Shown: positions 17,535-26,002, numbered from the stretch's first letter. The stretch is DNA of 50,246 nucleotides from an uncultured Oscillospiraceae bacterium (GCA_947626315.1 CANQRQ010000020.1:1-50246), one strand, 5' to 3'. The notes: a model not told the origin generated them from the sequence alone. Numbers and translations: made by a program.

Positions 17535-17569
17535 TAAGCCCTCGCGACGATTTCCATCGTGAGGGCTTA
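17535..17569. terminator. Hairpin, possible terminator
   Basis: TAAGCCCTC and GAGGGCTTA enclose an inner stem ACGAT/ATCGT. There is no clear T-run. It separates the ATPase promoter from the tRNA-Pro downstream region. Confidence 0.5.
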
Positions 17570-17600
17570 GTTTCATAATAAACTATTTGATTTTCCCGCC

Positions 17601-17626
17601 CAAAATGTCCCCGCTTAAACAAAAAG
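17601..17626 (+). repeat. Boundary repeat copy 4, downstream of tRNA-Pro
   Basis: CAAAATGTCCCCGCTTAAAC followed by AAAAAGAA. It begins the ~130 bp that are duplicated at 11348-11480. It lies just beyond the tRNA-Pro terminator on the side facing the island. Confidence 0.65.
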
Positions 17627-17682
17627 AAAGCTGCAAGCAGCGGGCTAATGCTGCTGCCCGCTCAAAGGTATTTTTAAGCATG

Positions 17683-17718
17683 AAAAATCCGCCAAAATCA
17701 ACGATTCTGACGGATTTT
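17683..17718 (-). terminator. tRNA-Pro terminator
   Basis: AAAAATCCGCCAAAATC and GATTCTGACGGATTTTT form a long stem directly after the tRNA 3' end on the minus strand, giving a T-rich tail. Confidence 0.8.
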
Positions 17719-17794
17719 TGGTCCGAGTGGAGGGATTTGAACCCCCGGCATCTTGGTCCCAAACCAAGCGCGCTACCAGCTGCGCCACACCCGG
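17719..17794 (-). tRNA. tRNA-Pro(UGG)
   Basis: A 76-nt cloverleaf on the minus strand including an encoded CCA. The acceptor CCGGGTG pairs with CACTCGG, with one G-U. The D arm is GCGCAGCTGGTAGCGC. The anticodon stem CTTGG/CCAAG encloses TTTGGGA (anticodon TGG), and the T loop is TTCAAAT. The island at 1-17.7 kb begins at its 3' end. A 5' half-tRNA lies 191 bp upstream (17948-17985). Confidence 0.95.
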
Positions 17795-17947
17795 ATAGTT
17801 TGTTCAGTTTTTTCGCCGTTATGGTCAGGATTGTGGTCAAACGCGGATCTTCGCGGTTTCCGCGGAGGATGGGCAAACGGTTTTCTCTTACAGCCGCAAG
17901 GTTTTGCGCCTTTCGGAGCCGCGCGGGGCGGGGAGATGGGTACATGC

Positions 17948-17985
17948 TCCCAAATGTGGCGCCCTACCAACTGGGCTACACCCGG
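17948..17985 (-). pseudogene. 5' half of a tRNA-Pro-like gene
   Basis: Thirty-eight bases matching positions 1-38 of a tRNA: acceptor CCGGGTG, D arm GCCCAGTTGGTAGGGC, then CCACA and the loop TTTGGGA. The match stops exactly at the end of the anticodon loop; the 3' stem, T arm and acceptor 3' strand are absent. It differs from the intact tRNA-Pro at about nine positions, so it is not a recent copy. Its 5' end is 191 bp upstream of the intact tRNA's 5' end. Confidence 0.75.
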
Positions 17986-18020
17986 ATATGCTTTACAGCC
18001 GCTGGACGGCTTGCGCGGCT

Positions 18021-18049
18021 ATTATACCGCAGTTTCTTGTCCCGCGCAA
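18021..18049 (-). promoter_or_regulatory. Promoter of the tRNA-Pro locus
   Basis: On the minus strand: TTGCGC, a 17-bp spacer, then TATAAT. It lies about 35 bp before the 5' half-tRNA, so the primary transcript would contain the half, the 153-nt spacer and the complete tRNA. Confidence 0.6.
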
Positions 18050-18120
18050 GTGATTTCTGATTGATGTTTTGGGCCGGATGTGGTATGCTTTCCTGGAAGA
18101 GCGGGGAGCGTGATCGGCAG

Positions 18121-18867
18121 ATGCGAATGAGAAAGCGGGCAAATCTGGGCCCGCGGCTGGAAAAATGCGCGGACTATATCGTACGGGACCCGGCCGCCCT
18201 CCGGGGCCGCTGGAGGGAGGCCTTCCCGGGCTATGAGCGGCTGCGTCTGGAACTGGGCTGCGGCAAGGGCCGCTTCACGGCGGAGACCGCCGCGGCGGAG
18301 CCGGAGGTGCTGTTTGTGGCGGTGGAGAAGGTGCCGGAGGCGATGATCATCGCCCTGGAGCGGGTCAGGGACCGGGGCTTGGAGAACGTCCGCTTCATTT
18401 CGGCGGACGCCATGCTGCTGCCGGAGCTGTTCGCCCCCGGGGAGGCGGAGCGGATCTACCTGAACTTCTGCGACCCCTGGCCCAAGAGCCGGGACGCCAA
18501 ATACCGGCTGACGGCACCGGGCTTCCTGCGGCTGTACGCCTCGGTGCTGCCCCTGGGCGGGGAGATCCATTTTAAAACGGACAACCGCCCGCTTTTCGAC
18601 TGGTCCATGGAGCAGTTTGCCGCCGAGGGCTGGGCCCTGCGCCAGGTGACCCATAACCTGCACGGGGACGGGCCCCAGGGAGTCATGACCGACTATGAGC
18701 TGAAATTTTACAGCCAGGGCGTCAAAATCAACCGCCTGGAGGCGGCAAAGACAGGGGAGACCAGAGATCTCTCCGCCGGGGAACCGCCCCGGCTGCGCAA
18801 CGCCTCCCTGACGGACGCCAGAGGCTACGCGGAGAGCAAGAGAGACAACGGGGAGGGCGCGCCGTGA
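18121..18867 (+). CDS. trmB: tRNA (guanine-N7)-methyltransferase
   Basis: A class I SAM methyltransferase of about 248 residues. [10 protein letters not shown] is the SAM-binding loop. [15 protein letters not shown] is the TrmB signature, and [12 protein letters not shown] follows. It forms m7G46 in tRNAs. The start is taken at [10 protein letters not shown]; upstream in-frame ATGs lack family similarity. The C-terminal ~45 residues after YELKF are an extra tail. It overlaps exoA (GTGA), beginning a three-gene run trmB-exoA-dusB. Confidence 0.93.
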   Translation: MRMRKRANLGPRLEKCADYIVRDPAALRGRWREAFPGYERLRLELGCGKGRFTAETAAAEPEVLFVAVEKVPEAMIIALERVRDRGLENVRFISADAMLLPELFAPGEAERIYLNFCDPWPKSRDAKYRLTAPGFLRLYASVLPLGGEIHFKTDNRPLFDWSMEQFAAEGWALRQVTHNLHGDGPQGVMTDYELKFYSQGVKINRLEAAKTGETRDLSAGEPPRLRNASLTDARGYAESKRDNGEGAP

Positions 18868-19619
18868 GATTCATATCCTGGAACGTCAACGGCCTGCGGG
18901 CCGTGCTGAAAAAGGGCTTTGAGGACATCTTTTGGAGCCTGGACGCGGATTTCTTCTGCCTGCAGGAGACGAAGGTGCAGGCGGGGCAGGTGGAGCTGGA
19001 CCTGCCGGGCTACGAGAGCTACTGGAGCTACGCGGAAAAGAAGGGCTATTCCGGCACGGTCATTTTCACCCGGCATGCCCCTCTCTCCGTCAGCTGTAAC
19101 CTGGGCCTGCCGGAGCACGACACGGAGGGCCGGGCCGTCACTTTGGAATATGAGGACTTCTACCTGGTCTGCGTATACACCCCCAATGCCCAGGACGGTC
19201 TGCGCCGCCTGGATTACCGGATGCGCTGGGAGGACGATTTCCGGGACTATCTCTGTTCCCTGGACCGGCACAAGCCGGTGATCGTCTGCGGGGACATGAA
19301 CGTGGCCCATGAGGAGATCGACCTGAAAAACCCCAAGACCAACATCGGCAACCCCGGCTTCTCCTTTGAGGAGCGGGGGAAGTTCACGGAGCTGCTGGAG
19401 GCGGGCTTTACGGACAGCTTCCGTTGGCTCTACCCGGACAGGACCGACGCCTACTCCTGGTGGAGCTACCGGGCGGCGGCCCGGGAGCGGAACGTGGGCT
19501 GGCGGATCGACTATTTCGTGGTGTCCGACCGGCTGCGGGAGAACATCAAGGACGCCTACATCCTGCCGGAGATCACCGGCTCGGACCACTGCCCGGTGGG
19601 CCTGGACATGAGATGGTAG
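18864..19619 (+). CDS. exoA: Exodeoxyribonuclease III (AP endonuclease)
   Basis: A 251-residue protein of the exonuclease III family. [11 protein letters not shown] is the N-terminal motif, LQETK holds the metal-binding Glu, [13 protein letters not shown] follows, and [11 protein letters not shown] is at the C-terminus with the catalytic Asp-His. It cleaves DNA at abasic sites in base excision repair. The start is GTG overlapping the trmB stop. Its own last codons overlap the dusB start. The length is standard. Confidence 0.95.
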   Translation: MRFISWNVNGLRAVLKKGFEDIFWSLDADFFCLQETKVQAGQVELDLPGYESYWSYAEKKGYSGTVIFTRHAPLSVSCNLGLPEHDTEGRAVTLEYEDFYLVCVYTPNAQDGLRRLDYRMRWEDDFRDYLCSLDRHKPVIVCGDMNVAHEEIDLKNPKTNIGNPGFSFEERGKFTELLEAGFTDSFRWLYPDRTDAYSWWSYRAAARERNVGWRIDYFVVSDRLRENIKDAYILPEITGSDHCPVGLDMRW

Positions 19620-20584
19620 AGATCGGCGGCGTCGCGATCCGGGGCAGGCTGACTCTGGCCCCTATGGCTGGGGTGTCGGATTTCGCCTTCCGGGGCCTGT
19701 GCCGCTCCCTGGGGGCGGCGCTGACCGTCACGGAGATGGTGAGCGCCAAGGCCCTGGTCTACGGGGACGAGAAGACGAAGAGCCTGCTGTATGTCCCGGC
19801 GGAGGAGCACCCCTGCGCCGTGCAGATCTTCGGCCACGAGCCGGAGGTGATGGCCCAGGCGGCGGGCCTGGCCCTGGAGCTGTCCGGGGCGGATATCCTG
19901 GATATCAACATGGGCTGCCCGGTGGGCAAGATCGTCAAGGCCGGGGACGGCTCGGCCCTGATGAAGGACCCGGAGCTGGCGGGGCGGATCGTCGAGGCGG
20001 TCCGCGCCGCGGTGGACAAGCCGGTGACGGTGAAGATCCGCAAGGGCTGGGACGGGGGCAGCGTCAACGCCGTGGCCTTCGCCAAGGTCTGCCAGCAGGC
20101 AGGCGCCGCGGCGGTGGCCGTCCACGGCCGGACCCGGGCCCAGATGTACGCCGGAAGAGCGGACTGGGGCCTGATCCGGGAGGTAAAGCAGGCGCTGGAG
20201 ATCCCCGTGTTTGCCAACGGGGACATTTTCAGCCCGGAGGACGCAGCCCATATCCTGCGCTACACCGGCTGTGACCTGGCCATGGTGGGGCGGGGCAGCT
20301 TCGGCAACCCCTGGCTGTTCGAGCAGGGCAGCGCCGCCATAGACGGCCGCCCAGTGCCGCCTCTGCCGCCGCTGGGGGCGCGGATGGACGCGGCCCTGGG
20401 GCAGATCGAGGCCCTGGCCGGAAACCGGGGCGAGCGGGCCGCCTGCCTGGAGGCCCGGCATCAGCTGCCCTGGTATCTGCATGGGGTGCCCTATTCCGGC
20501 CTCTACCGGCAGCAGCTGGTCCGGGTGGAGAGCCTGGCGGATATCCGGCGCATTATAAAAGACATCAAACGGGATCTCGGTTGA
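19613..20584 (+). CDS. dusB: tRNA-dihydrouridine synthase
   Basis: A 323-residue FMN-dependent Dus enzyme. [12 protein letters not shown] is the N-terminal motif, [20 protein letters not shown] contains the catalytic Cys, [12 protein letters not shown] binds FMN, and [11 protein letters not shown] lies near the end of the barrel. It reduces uridine to dihydrouridine in the tRNA D-loop. The start ATG overlaps the end of exoA; the long in-frame extension upstream is read inside exoA and is not real. The DusB subfamily call follows the motif and Firmicute context. Confidence 0.93.
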   Translation: MVEIGGVAIRGRLTLAPMAGVSDFAFRGLCRSLGAALTVTEMVSAKALVYGDEKTKSLLYVPAEEHPCAVQIFGHEPEVMAQAAGLALELSGADILDINMGCPVGKIVKAGDGSALMKDPELAGRIVEAVRAAVDKPVTVKIRKGWDGGSVNAVAFAKVCQQAGAAAVAVHGRTRAQMYAGRADWGLIREVKQALEIPVFANGDIFSPEDAAHILRYTGCDLAMVGRGSFGNPWLFEQGSAAIDGRPVPPLPPLGARMDAALGQIEALAGNRGERAACLEARHQLPWYLHGVPYSGLYRQQLVRVESLADIRRIIKDIKRDLG

Positions 20585-20623
20585 CATAATATTGAAAACC
20601 GGGGACGAGAGAAGGTGAGAGCC

Positions 20624-21244
20624 TTGACCCAGGAGCGGGAACTGGCGGTCATCAGAAAAATCCTGGACGGCGATGTGAACGCCTTTGAGGAGCTGATGGC
20701 CGCGTATGAGAAAAATGTATACAACCTGGCCCTCCGCATGGTGCGAAACCCGGAGGACGCGGCGGACATGTCCCAGGAGGCCTTCATCAAAGCCTACAAT
20801 TCCCTGTCCAATTTCCGGGGGGACAGCAAATTTTCCGTGTGGCTGTACCGGATCGTCTCCAATGTGTGCCTGGACTTTCTCCGGCGGCAGAGCCGGCGGG
20901 GCGCGGTCTCCCTGTCCATGGAGGACAGCGAGGGGGAGGAGGTCCAGCTGGATATTCCGGACGAGAGCCAGTCCCCGGAGCGGCTGCTGGAGCAGCGCCT
21001 GACCCGGGACGCGGTGCGCCGGGGGCTGCAGGCCGTGCCGCCGGACTCCCGGCAGATCCTGCTCCTGCGGGAGATTCAGGGCCTCAGCTATGAGGAGATC
21101 GCCCAGGCGCTGGACATCGAGGTGGGGACGGTGAAATCCCGCCTGTTCCGGGCCAGAAAAAAACTCTGCGCATTTCTTTTGGAAGACGGGAACATTCCCG
21201 ATTATGTCTCGTCAAGCAAACAGGGAGGAGGTGAGACGCCATGA
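20624..21244 (+). CDS. ECF RNA polymerase sigma factor
   Basis: About 206 residues. Sigma region 2 is FEELMAAYEKNVYNLALRMV...DAADMSQEAFIKAYNSL, and sigma region 4 is LQAVPPDSRQILLLREIQGLSYEEIAQALDIEVGTVKSRL. The start is most likely the TTG at 20624, five bases after GAAGGTGA; the GTG at 20615 overlaps that ribosome site. The next gene, starting four bases before the stop, is its anti-sigma factor. It belongs to the SigW-like ECF group and probably responds to envelope stress. Confidence 0.93.
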   Translation: MTQERELAVIRKILDGDVNAFEELMAAYEKNVYNLALRMVRNPEDAADMSQEAFIKAYNSLSNFRGDSKFSVWLYRIVSNVCLDFLRRQSRRGAVSLSMEDSEGEEVQLDIPDESQSPERLLEQRLTRDAVRRGLQAVPPDSRQILLLREIQGLSYEEIAQALDIEVGTVKSRLFRARKKLCAFLLEDGNIPDYVSSSKQGGGETP

Positions 21245-22305
21245 GCGGCTGTGAACGGTTTCAGGAAATGATCAGTCAGATGATCGACGGGGAGCTGCGC
21301 CCCGAGGACGAGGCCCTTTTGGCGGAGCACCTGAAGGGCTGCAAGGAGTGCGCGGCCATGTACGCCGCGTTTTCCGCCCTGTCCTCCGCCCTTTCGGAAG
21401 ATTTGGAGGAGCCCCCGGAGAGCCTGCGGGAGAACGTGATGGCGCAGCTCCGGCGGCAGGAGCTTATAAAGAAAAACCGCCGGCGGCTGCCCCGTCCGGT
21501 GGGGAGCCTGCTGGCCACGGCGGCCTGCATCGCGCTGCTGATCGGCGCGTCCTACGCGGCGGCGCCCTTCCTGGAAAAGAGCGCCGACAGCGCCGTGCGC
21601 GCGTCCGGCGCGGCGGCACTGGCCGAGGGGCAGGCGGCGGATGCCGGCTTTGGCCGGGAGGCTGTGATCACCGTGGAAGCCCGGCCGGAGACCGAAGCGG
21701 AGGCCCCCGCCCCGGATACGGAGGGGAGCCCGGCAGCGTCCCGGGCGGCGGAGGCGCCCCAGGGCGCGGAGACAGCGCAGCTTGCGCCCCCGCCGGCCCC
21801 GGCGCAGCAGCCCGTGGCGGACGGATATGCCGCGCCGGCGGAGGATCCCCAGCCGGAGGAGGACGCCCAAGCGGCGGAGAGCAGTCTGTCCGCCGGCGGG
21901 GAAGAGGACCCGGCCGCGGAGGGGACGGTGCTGATCGCCTCCTACGTGGAGCTCTGGGACGAGGAAAAGCAGGCGGAGCTGGACGCCCTGTTAAACGGCC
22001 GGATCATGAAGACGGCCCTGGCGGACCTGCCCATGCTGATGACGCTGCCCGGGCTGGAGGGCCCGTCCATGGACGTCCCGGAGGCGGACCTGGAAGAGAC
22101 GGAAGAGGCGGCGGAGGAGCCGCTGGAGCTCAGCCCGGAGGAGCTGGCGGAGTGCCTGCTCTATGTGCTCAGCCTGGACGAGGAGGGCCAGCGGCAGCTC
22201 CAGATCTACCTCTTTGAGGGGCAGATTTACTTTATGGACACGGCGGAGCAGATCCTGCAGCCCGCCCGCTGCACGGCGGAGGAGCTGGAGGAACTGCTGG
22301 CCTGA
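21241..22305 (+). CDS. Anti-sigma factor with zinc-finger domain and long extracytoplasmic tail
   Basis: A 354-residue protein. An N-terminal zf-HC2 domain (HLKGCKECAAM) provides the H-x3-C-x2-C zinc site that binds ECF sigma factors. One transmembrane helix is at residues 87-107 (LLATAACIALLIGASY). An outer part of about 245 residues follows that is extremely Ala, Pro and Glu rich up to ~220, then a more ordered acidic domain. It overlaps the sigma gene by four bases. The low-complexity linker is unusual in length. The input signal is unknown. Confidence 0.88.
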   Translation: MSGCERFQEMISQMIDGELRPEDEALLAEHLKGCKECAAMYAAFSALSSALSEDLEEPPESLRENVMAQLRRQELIKKNRRRLPRPVGSLLATAACIALLIGASYAAAPFLEKSADSAVRASGAAALAEGQAADAGFGREAVITVEARPETEAEAPAPDTEGSPAASRAAEAPQGAETAQLAPPPAPAQQPVADGYAAPAEDPQPEEDAQAAESSLSAGGEEDPAAEGTVLIASYVELWDEEKQAELDALLNGRIMKTALADLPMLMTLPGLEGPSMDVPEADLEETEEAAEEPLELSPEELAECLLYVLSLDEEGQRQLQIYLFEGQIYFMDTAEQILQPARCTAEELEELLA

Positions 22306-22352
22306 ACAGGAAATAACCAGCTTTTGCCAGGCAAATCAGGGCATAATCGGAA

Positions 22353-22507
22353 TTTCAAGTTGAAGACAAAGTGTCTTCAACTTGAAAACTTATCCAAGAG
22401 CATTCAAAAATGCTCTTGGATAAGAGTAGATTGAACGCTGAAAGGGGGCTCCCGCCCCCTCTCTGCCCTCTCCCCCTGCATGTTTATACATGGTTCTTCT
22501 GTTTGTC
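22353..22507 (+). repeat. Covarying hairpin repeat, copy A
   Basis: Four successive elements: hairpin 1 (22353-22387), hairpin 2 (22389-22424), a G-rich stem AGGGGGC/GCCCCCT (22442-22460), and a small CATG/CATG stem near 22479-22492. From 22430 onward the sequence is nearly identical to copies B (47155-47298) and C (48274-48430). It is located between the anti-sigma gene and the rex promoter. Confidence 0.8.
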
Positions 22508-22548
22508 TACAGGCTGAATTTCTGTTAGCATTTTGCGGGTATTTTGCC

Positions 22549-22577
22549 TTGAAGTTTTGAAATATGTATGCTATAAT
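22549..22577 (+). promoter_or_regulatory. rex promoter
   Basis: TTGAAG, a 17-bp spacer, then TATAAT, about 68 bp before the rex start codon. Confidence 0.7.
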
Positions 22578-22644
22578 ACGTAACCGTCAATTTCTTATCG
22601 GTTGAGGCCTGGCTTCACCGAGGCATACAAGGAGAGATTATTCA

Positions 22645-23319
22645 GTGAAACGAGGCAAGGTATCAAACAATGTTATTCGCCGGCTGCCCAGGTATCTGCG
22701 CAAGCTGGACGCTCTGGAGGCCGCCGGCGTGAGCCGCATTTCCTCTTTTGAGCTGGGCCAGCAGTTGGGGCTCACCCCCTCTCAGATCCGGCAGGACTTC
22801 AGCTGCTTCGGCGAGTTCGGCCAGCAGGGCTACGGATACAACGTGACCGCTCTTCGGTCGCAAATCGCCAGCATTTTAGGAATGGACCGGGGCTTCTCGG
22901 CGATCCTGATCGGCGTGGGCAACATCGGCCACGCCCTGATGGACAATTTCTGCTTCAGCGACTGGGGCGTGAAGCTGGCCTGCGCCTTTGATATCAAGCC
23001 TGCCATCATCGGCACGGTCTTTAACGGCGTGCCCATCCGGTCCATGGACGAACTGGAGGCTTATTTGAAGGAGAACCGGGTGGATATCGCGGTGCTGGCC
23101 GTCCCCAAGGAGGCTGCCATCCCCGTGGCGGAGCTGCTCACCTCCCAGGGGGTGGAGGCCATCTGGAATTTCACCAATCTGGAGCTCACCGAGCCGAACA
23201 GCCCCACCATTGTGGAAAACATCCACTTTTCCGACAGCCTTTTGTCCCTGAGCTATTTCGTCGCCGAGCGGCATGACGAGAAGGCCGCCAGGGCCGCCAG
23301 AGCCGAGAAGCAGGGCTGA
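22645..23319 (+). CDS. rex: Redox-sensing transcriptional repressor Rex
   Basis: A 224-residue repressor. The N-terminal winged helix is RRLPRYLRKLDAL...SSFELGQQLGLTPSQIRQDF. The Rossmann fold has GVGNIGHALMDN for NAD(H). The C-terminal domain-swapped helix ends SYFVAERHDEK. It represses fermentation and respiratory genes until the NADH/NAD ratio rises. The start is GTG with AAGGAGAG eight bases upstream. It has its own promoter and terminator. The length is standard. Confidence 0.96.
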   Translation: MKRGKVSNNVIRRLPRYLRKLDALEAAGVSRISSFELGQQLGLTPSQIRQDFSCFGEFGQQGYGYNVTALRSQIASILGMDRGFSAILIGVGNIGHALMDNFCFSDWGVKLACAFDIKPAIIGTVFNGVPIRSMDELEAYLKENRVDIAVLAVPKEAAIPVAELLTSQGVEAIWNFTNLELTEPNSPTIVENIHFSDSLLSLSYFVAERHDEKAARAARAEKQG

Positions 23320-23332
23320 AACCCTTCCATAC

Positions 23333-23356
23333 AAAAGCCCCCGAAAGGGGGCTTTT
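23333..23356 (+). terminator. rex terminator
   Basis: AAAAGCCCCC GAAA GGGGGCTTTT: a ten-base stem with a GAAA loop and a T-run. Confidence 0.85.
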
Positions 23357-23399
23357 CGCGTCTTGCCGTCTGTAAACGGCAAAAGAACAGGAGAACGAT

Positions 23400-24758
23400 A
23401 TGTCAGACACCATTGCCGCGATCGCAACCGGCGGTCAGATCGCCGCCATCGGCATCGTCCGCCTCTCCGGGCCGGAGGCCATCACCATGGCCGAGGCCCT
23501 TTTTGAGCCCTTCGCCGGGGGCAGGCTCTCCGAAAAGGGGGACCGGAAATTGGTCTACGGGAACCTGCGCAGCCGCGCCGGAGAACTGCTGGATATTTGC
23601 CTGTGTACCGTCAGCCACGGCCCCGGAAGCTACACGGGGGAGGACACGGCGGAGTTTCAGTGCCACGGGTCCCCGGTGGTGCTGCGGGCATTGCTGGAGG
23701 AGCTGTTCGCCCTGGGGGCCCGGCAGGCGGGCCCGGGGGAGTTTACAAAGCGGGCCTTTCTCAACGGCCGTATGGAGCTGAGCTGCGCGGAGGCGGTGGT
23801 GGATATCATCGACGCGGAGAGCGTCGAGGCCGCCCGAAACGCGGCGGGCCAGCTGGCCGGGGCGATCAGCGCCAAGCTCCAGGGGATCTATGCCGCCCTG
23901 ACGGAGGTCAGCGCCCATTACCATGCGGTGCTGGACTATCCGGACGAGGACATCGAGGATTTCCGCCTGGAGGCGTACCGGGGCAGCCTGGCCGCCGCCG
24001 AGGCGGAGCTGCGGGCCCTGCTGGGCACCTTTGACCGGGGGCGGCTCATGAACGCGGGCATCCCCACGGCCATTGTGGGCAGACCCAACGTGGGCAAGAG
24101 CTCCCTGCTCAACGCCCTGCTGGGCTACGAGCGGGCCATCGTCACCGACGTGCCCGGCACCACCCGGGACACGGTCCAGGAGCGGCTGCGGCTGGGGATC
24201 GTGCTGCTGCGGCTGACGGACACGGCGGGCATCCGGGCAACAGACGACCCGGTGGAGCGCCTGGGCGTGGAGCGCAGCCTGGCCGCCATCCGGGAGGCGG
24301 AGCTGGTGATCACGGTGCTGGACGGCAGCCAGCCCTTGAGCCCGGAGGACGGGGAGCTGATCCGGGCCGCCCGGGAGGCTAAGCGGGGGCTGCTGGTCCT
24401 GTCCAAGTGCGACCTGCCCCAGGTCCTGCCGCTGCCGGAGGAGGGGCTGCCGGCGCTGCGGGTCAGCGCCCTGACCGGGGAGGGCCTGGACCGGCTGCGG
24501 AGGACGGTGGAGGAGCTGTTCCCGCTGCCCGCCGTGCCCGCCGGGGAGATTCTGACTAACGCCCGCCAGGCGGACGCAGTGGGCCGGGCCATCGAGGCCA
24601 TGGCAGCGGCCCGGGAGGCCATGGACGCGGGGAGGACCGCGGACATTGTCCTCACCGAGACGGAGGCCGCCATGTCCGCCCTGGGGGAGCTGGACGGCCG
24701 CACCGTCCGGGAGGACGTGACAGAACGGATCTTCTCCCGCTTCTGCGTGGGAAAATAA
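23400..24758 (+). CDS. mnmE: tRNA modification GTPase MnmE
   Basis: A 452-residue GTPase. The N-terminal folate-binding domain includes PGEFTKRAFLNGRMEL. The G domain has GRPNVGKSSLLNALLG (G1), DTAG (G3) and SKCD (G4). The C-terminal FCVGK carries the catalytic Cys. With MnmG it modifies U34 of several tRNAs. The start ATG is preceded by AGGAG. No mnmG follows; instead a bidirectional terminator separates it from a convergent permease gene. Confidence 0.96.
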   Translation: MSDTIAAIATGGQIAAIGIVRLSGPEAITMAEALFEPFAGGRLSEKGDRKLVYGNLRSRAGELLDICLCTVSHGPGSYTGEDTAEFQCHGSPVVLRALLEELFALGARQAGPGEFTKRAFLNGRMELSCAEAVVDIIDAESVEAARNAAGQLAGAISAKLQGIYAALTEVSAHYHAVLDYPDEDIEDFRLEAYRGSLAAAEAELRALLGTFDRGRLMNAGIPTAIVGRPNVGKSSLLNALLGYERAIVTDVPGTTRDTVQERLRLGIVLLRLTDTAGIRATDDPVERLGVERSLAAIREAELVITVLDGSQPLSPEDGELIRAAREAKRGLLVLSKCDLPQVLPLPEEGLPALRVSALTGEGLDRLRRTVEELFPLPAVPAGEILTNARQADAVGRAIEAMAAAREAMDAGRTADIVLTETEAAMSALGELDGRTVREDVTERIFSRFCVGK

Positions 24759-24772
24759 GACTGCAAAAAAAC

Positions 24773-24805
24773 AGGACCGTGTATGTTTCACGGTCCTATT
24801 TTTTA
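24773..24805. terminator. Bidirectional terminator between mnmE and the permease
   Basis: AGGACCGTG, a seven-base loop, CACGGTCCT, then ATTTTTTAT; A-runs lie on the other side. Confidence 0.85.
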
Positions 24806-24815
24806 TACAGTACAT

Positions 24816-25922
24816 TTATTGTAAAACAGCCTGGAAGGCCGAGAGCAGCAACAACAGCAGGAGATTGACCAGGGTAAACTCCCCCAGAAAGCGGCCGGTG
24901 TGAGCGTGCTCCGAGTGGGAATAGAGCTTGAGGCTGATCAGGCTGGCCAGGCTGGCGATAGGCGTCCCCAGGCCGCCCACGTCCACGCCCAGCAGCAGGG
25001 CGCGGGCCTGATCGGTGAAGCCGGAGAGCAGCAGGGCGGCGGGCACGTTGCTGATTACCTGGCTGGCCAGCAGGCCCATCAGGTACTCCCGTCCGGCCAG
25101 CAGGCCCTTCAGCAGCCGGTTCACCGTGTCGATCCGGGCCAGGTTGCCGGCGAAGATGAAGAAGGCCACAAAGGTGAGCAGGAGCATGAAATCCGCCTTG
25201 AGCAGGATTTTCCGGTCAAAGAGCAGCAGCACAATGAGCACCGCCGCCAGCATCAGCGGCCAGCTGAGCACCTTGACCACCGTCAGCAGGCAGACAAGGA
25301 AGAGCAGCAGATAGATCCGCAGCAGCCGCCGGTCAATGCCCGGCTCTTCCCCGAGAAAGCTGCTGAGGGGAGAGGCGGACAAAGTCAGGCAGCCTGCCAG
25401 CACCAGCGCCAGCGACAGGAGCCAGACCGGGAAGGTGACGGCCAGGAACTGCCCAAAAGTGAAATTATAATAGGAATAGAGGTACAGGTTCTGGGGGTTG
25501 CCCACCGGCGTCAGCATGCTGCCCAAGTTGGCAGCCACCGTCTGCAGCACCACGATCCGGATCAGGTCCTGCCGCCGGTCCGCCATGCCCAACACCACCA
25601 CCGAGAAGGGGACAAAGGTGAGCAGGGCCACGTCGTTGGTAATCAGCATGGAGCTAAAAAAGCTGAGGCACACCAGCATGATGCCGATAGCGCGGGTGCT
25701 CCGGGCCCGGATGCAGAGGCTGTGTGCCAGGGAGGCGAAGACCCCCGCCCCCCGCAGCCCGGCCACCACGGTCATCAGCGCGTAGAGCAGGGCCAGGGTG
25801 CGAAAGTCCAGATAGCCCAGGTAGGTCCCGTCCGGGGGGACAAAAAAGCAGCTGACAGCTGCGGCCAGCAGGGAGACAAGCAGCACCGGCTCCCGCCGGA
25901 GAAAGGATCGAACAGTCGCCAT
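24816..25922 (-). CDS. ArsB/SLC13-type anion permease
   Basis: A polytopic membrane protein of about 368 residues with roughly ten hydrophobic segments. TNDVALLTFVPFSVVVLG and GSMLTPVGNPQNLYLYSYYN are the two halves' ion/substrate motifs seen in the ArsB/NhaD/SLC13 superfamily. The length is slightly short for the family (about 420). The start is set at MATVRSF, behind AGGAG. The substrate cannot be told: arsenite, a dicarboxylate or another anion. It stands alone. Confidence 0.8.
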   Translation of the reverse strand: MATVRSFLRREPVLLVSLLAAAVSCFFVPPDGTYLGYLDFRTLALLYALMTVVAGLRGAGVFASLAHSLCIRARSTRAIGIMLVCLSFFSSMLITNDVALLTFVPFSVVVLGMADRRQDLIRIVVLQTVAANLGSMLTPVGNPQNLYLYSYYNFTFGQFLAVTFPVWLLSLALVLAGCLTLSASPLSSFLGEEPGIDRRLLRIYLLLFLVCLLTVVKVLSWPLMLAAVLIVLLLFDRKILLKADFMLLLTFVAFFIFAGNLARIDTVNRLLKGLLAGREYLMGLLASQVISNVPAALLLSGFTDQARALLLGVDVGGLGTPIASLASLISLKLYSHSEHAHTGRFLGEFTLVNLLLLLLLSAFQAVLQ

Positions 25923-26002
25923 CTTATGCGCTCCTGAATTTTCCAAATTTTCCGTCCCTGATCATACTCCGGCCGCGGGTAAATGTCAAAGCTTTTCTGA
26001 GG

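Noticed and set aside
17587-18060. A 157-codon plus-strand frame with WSEWRDLNPRHLGPKPSALPAAPHPD
   Set aside because: It reads through the antisense of the tRNA-Pro gene, its terminator and the half-tRNA; this peptide is a known by-product of tRNA antisense translation.
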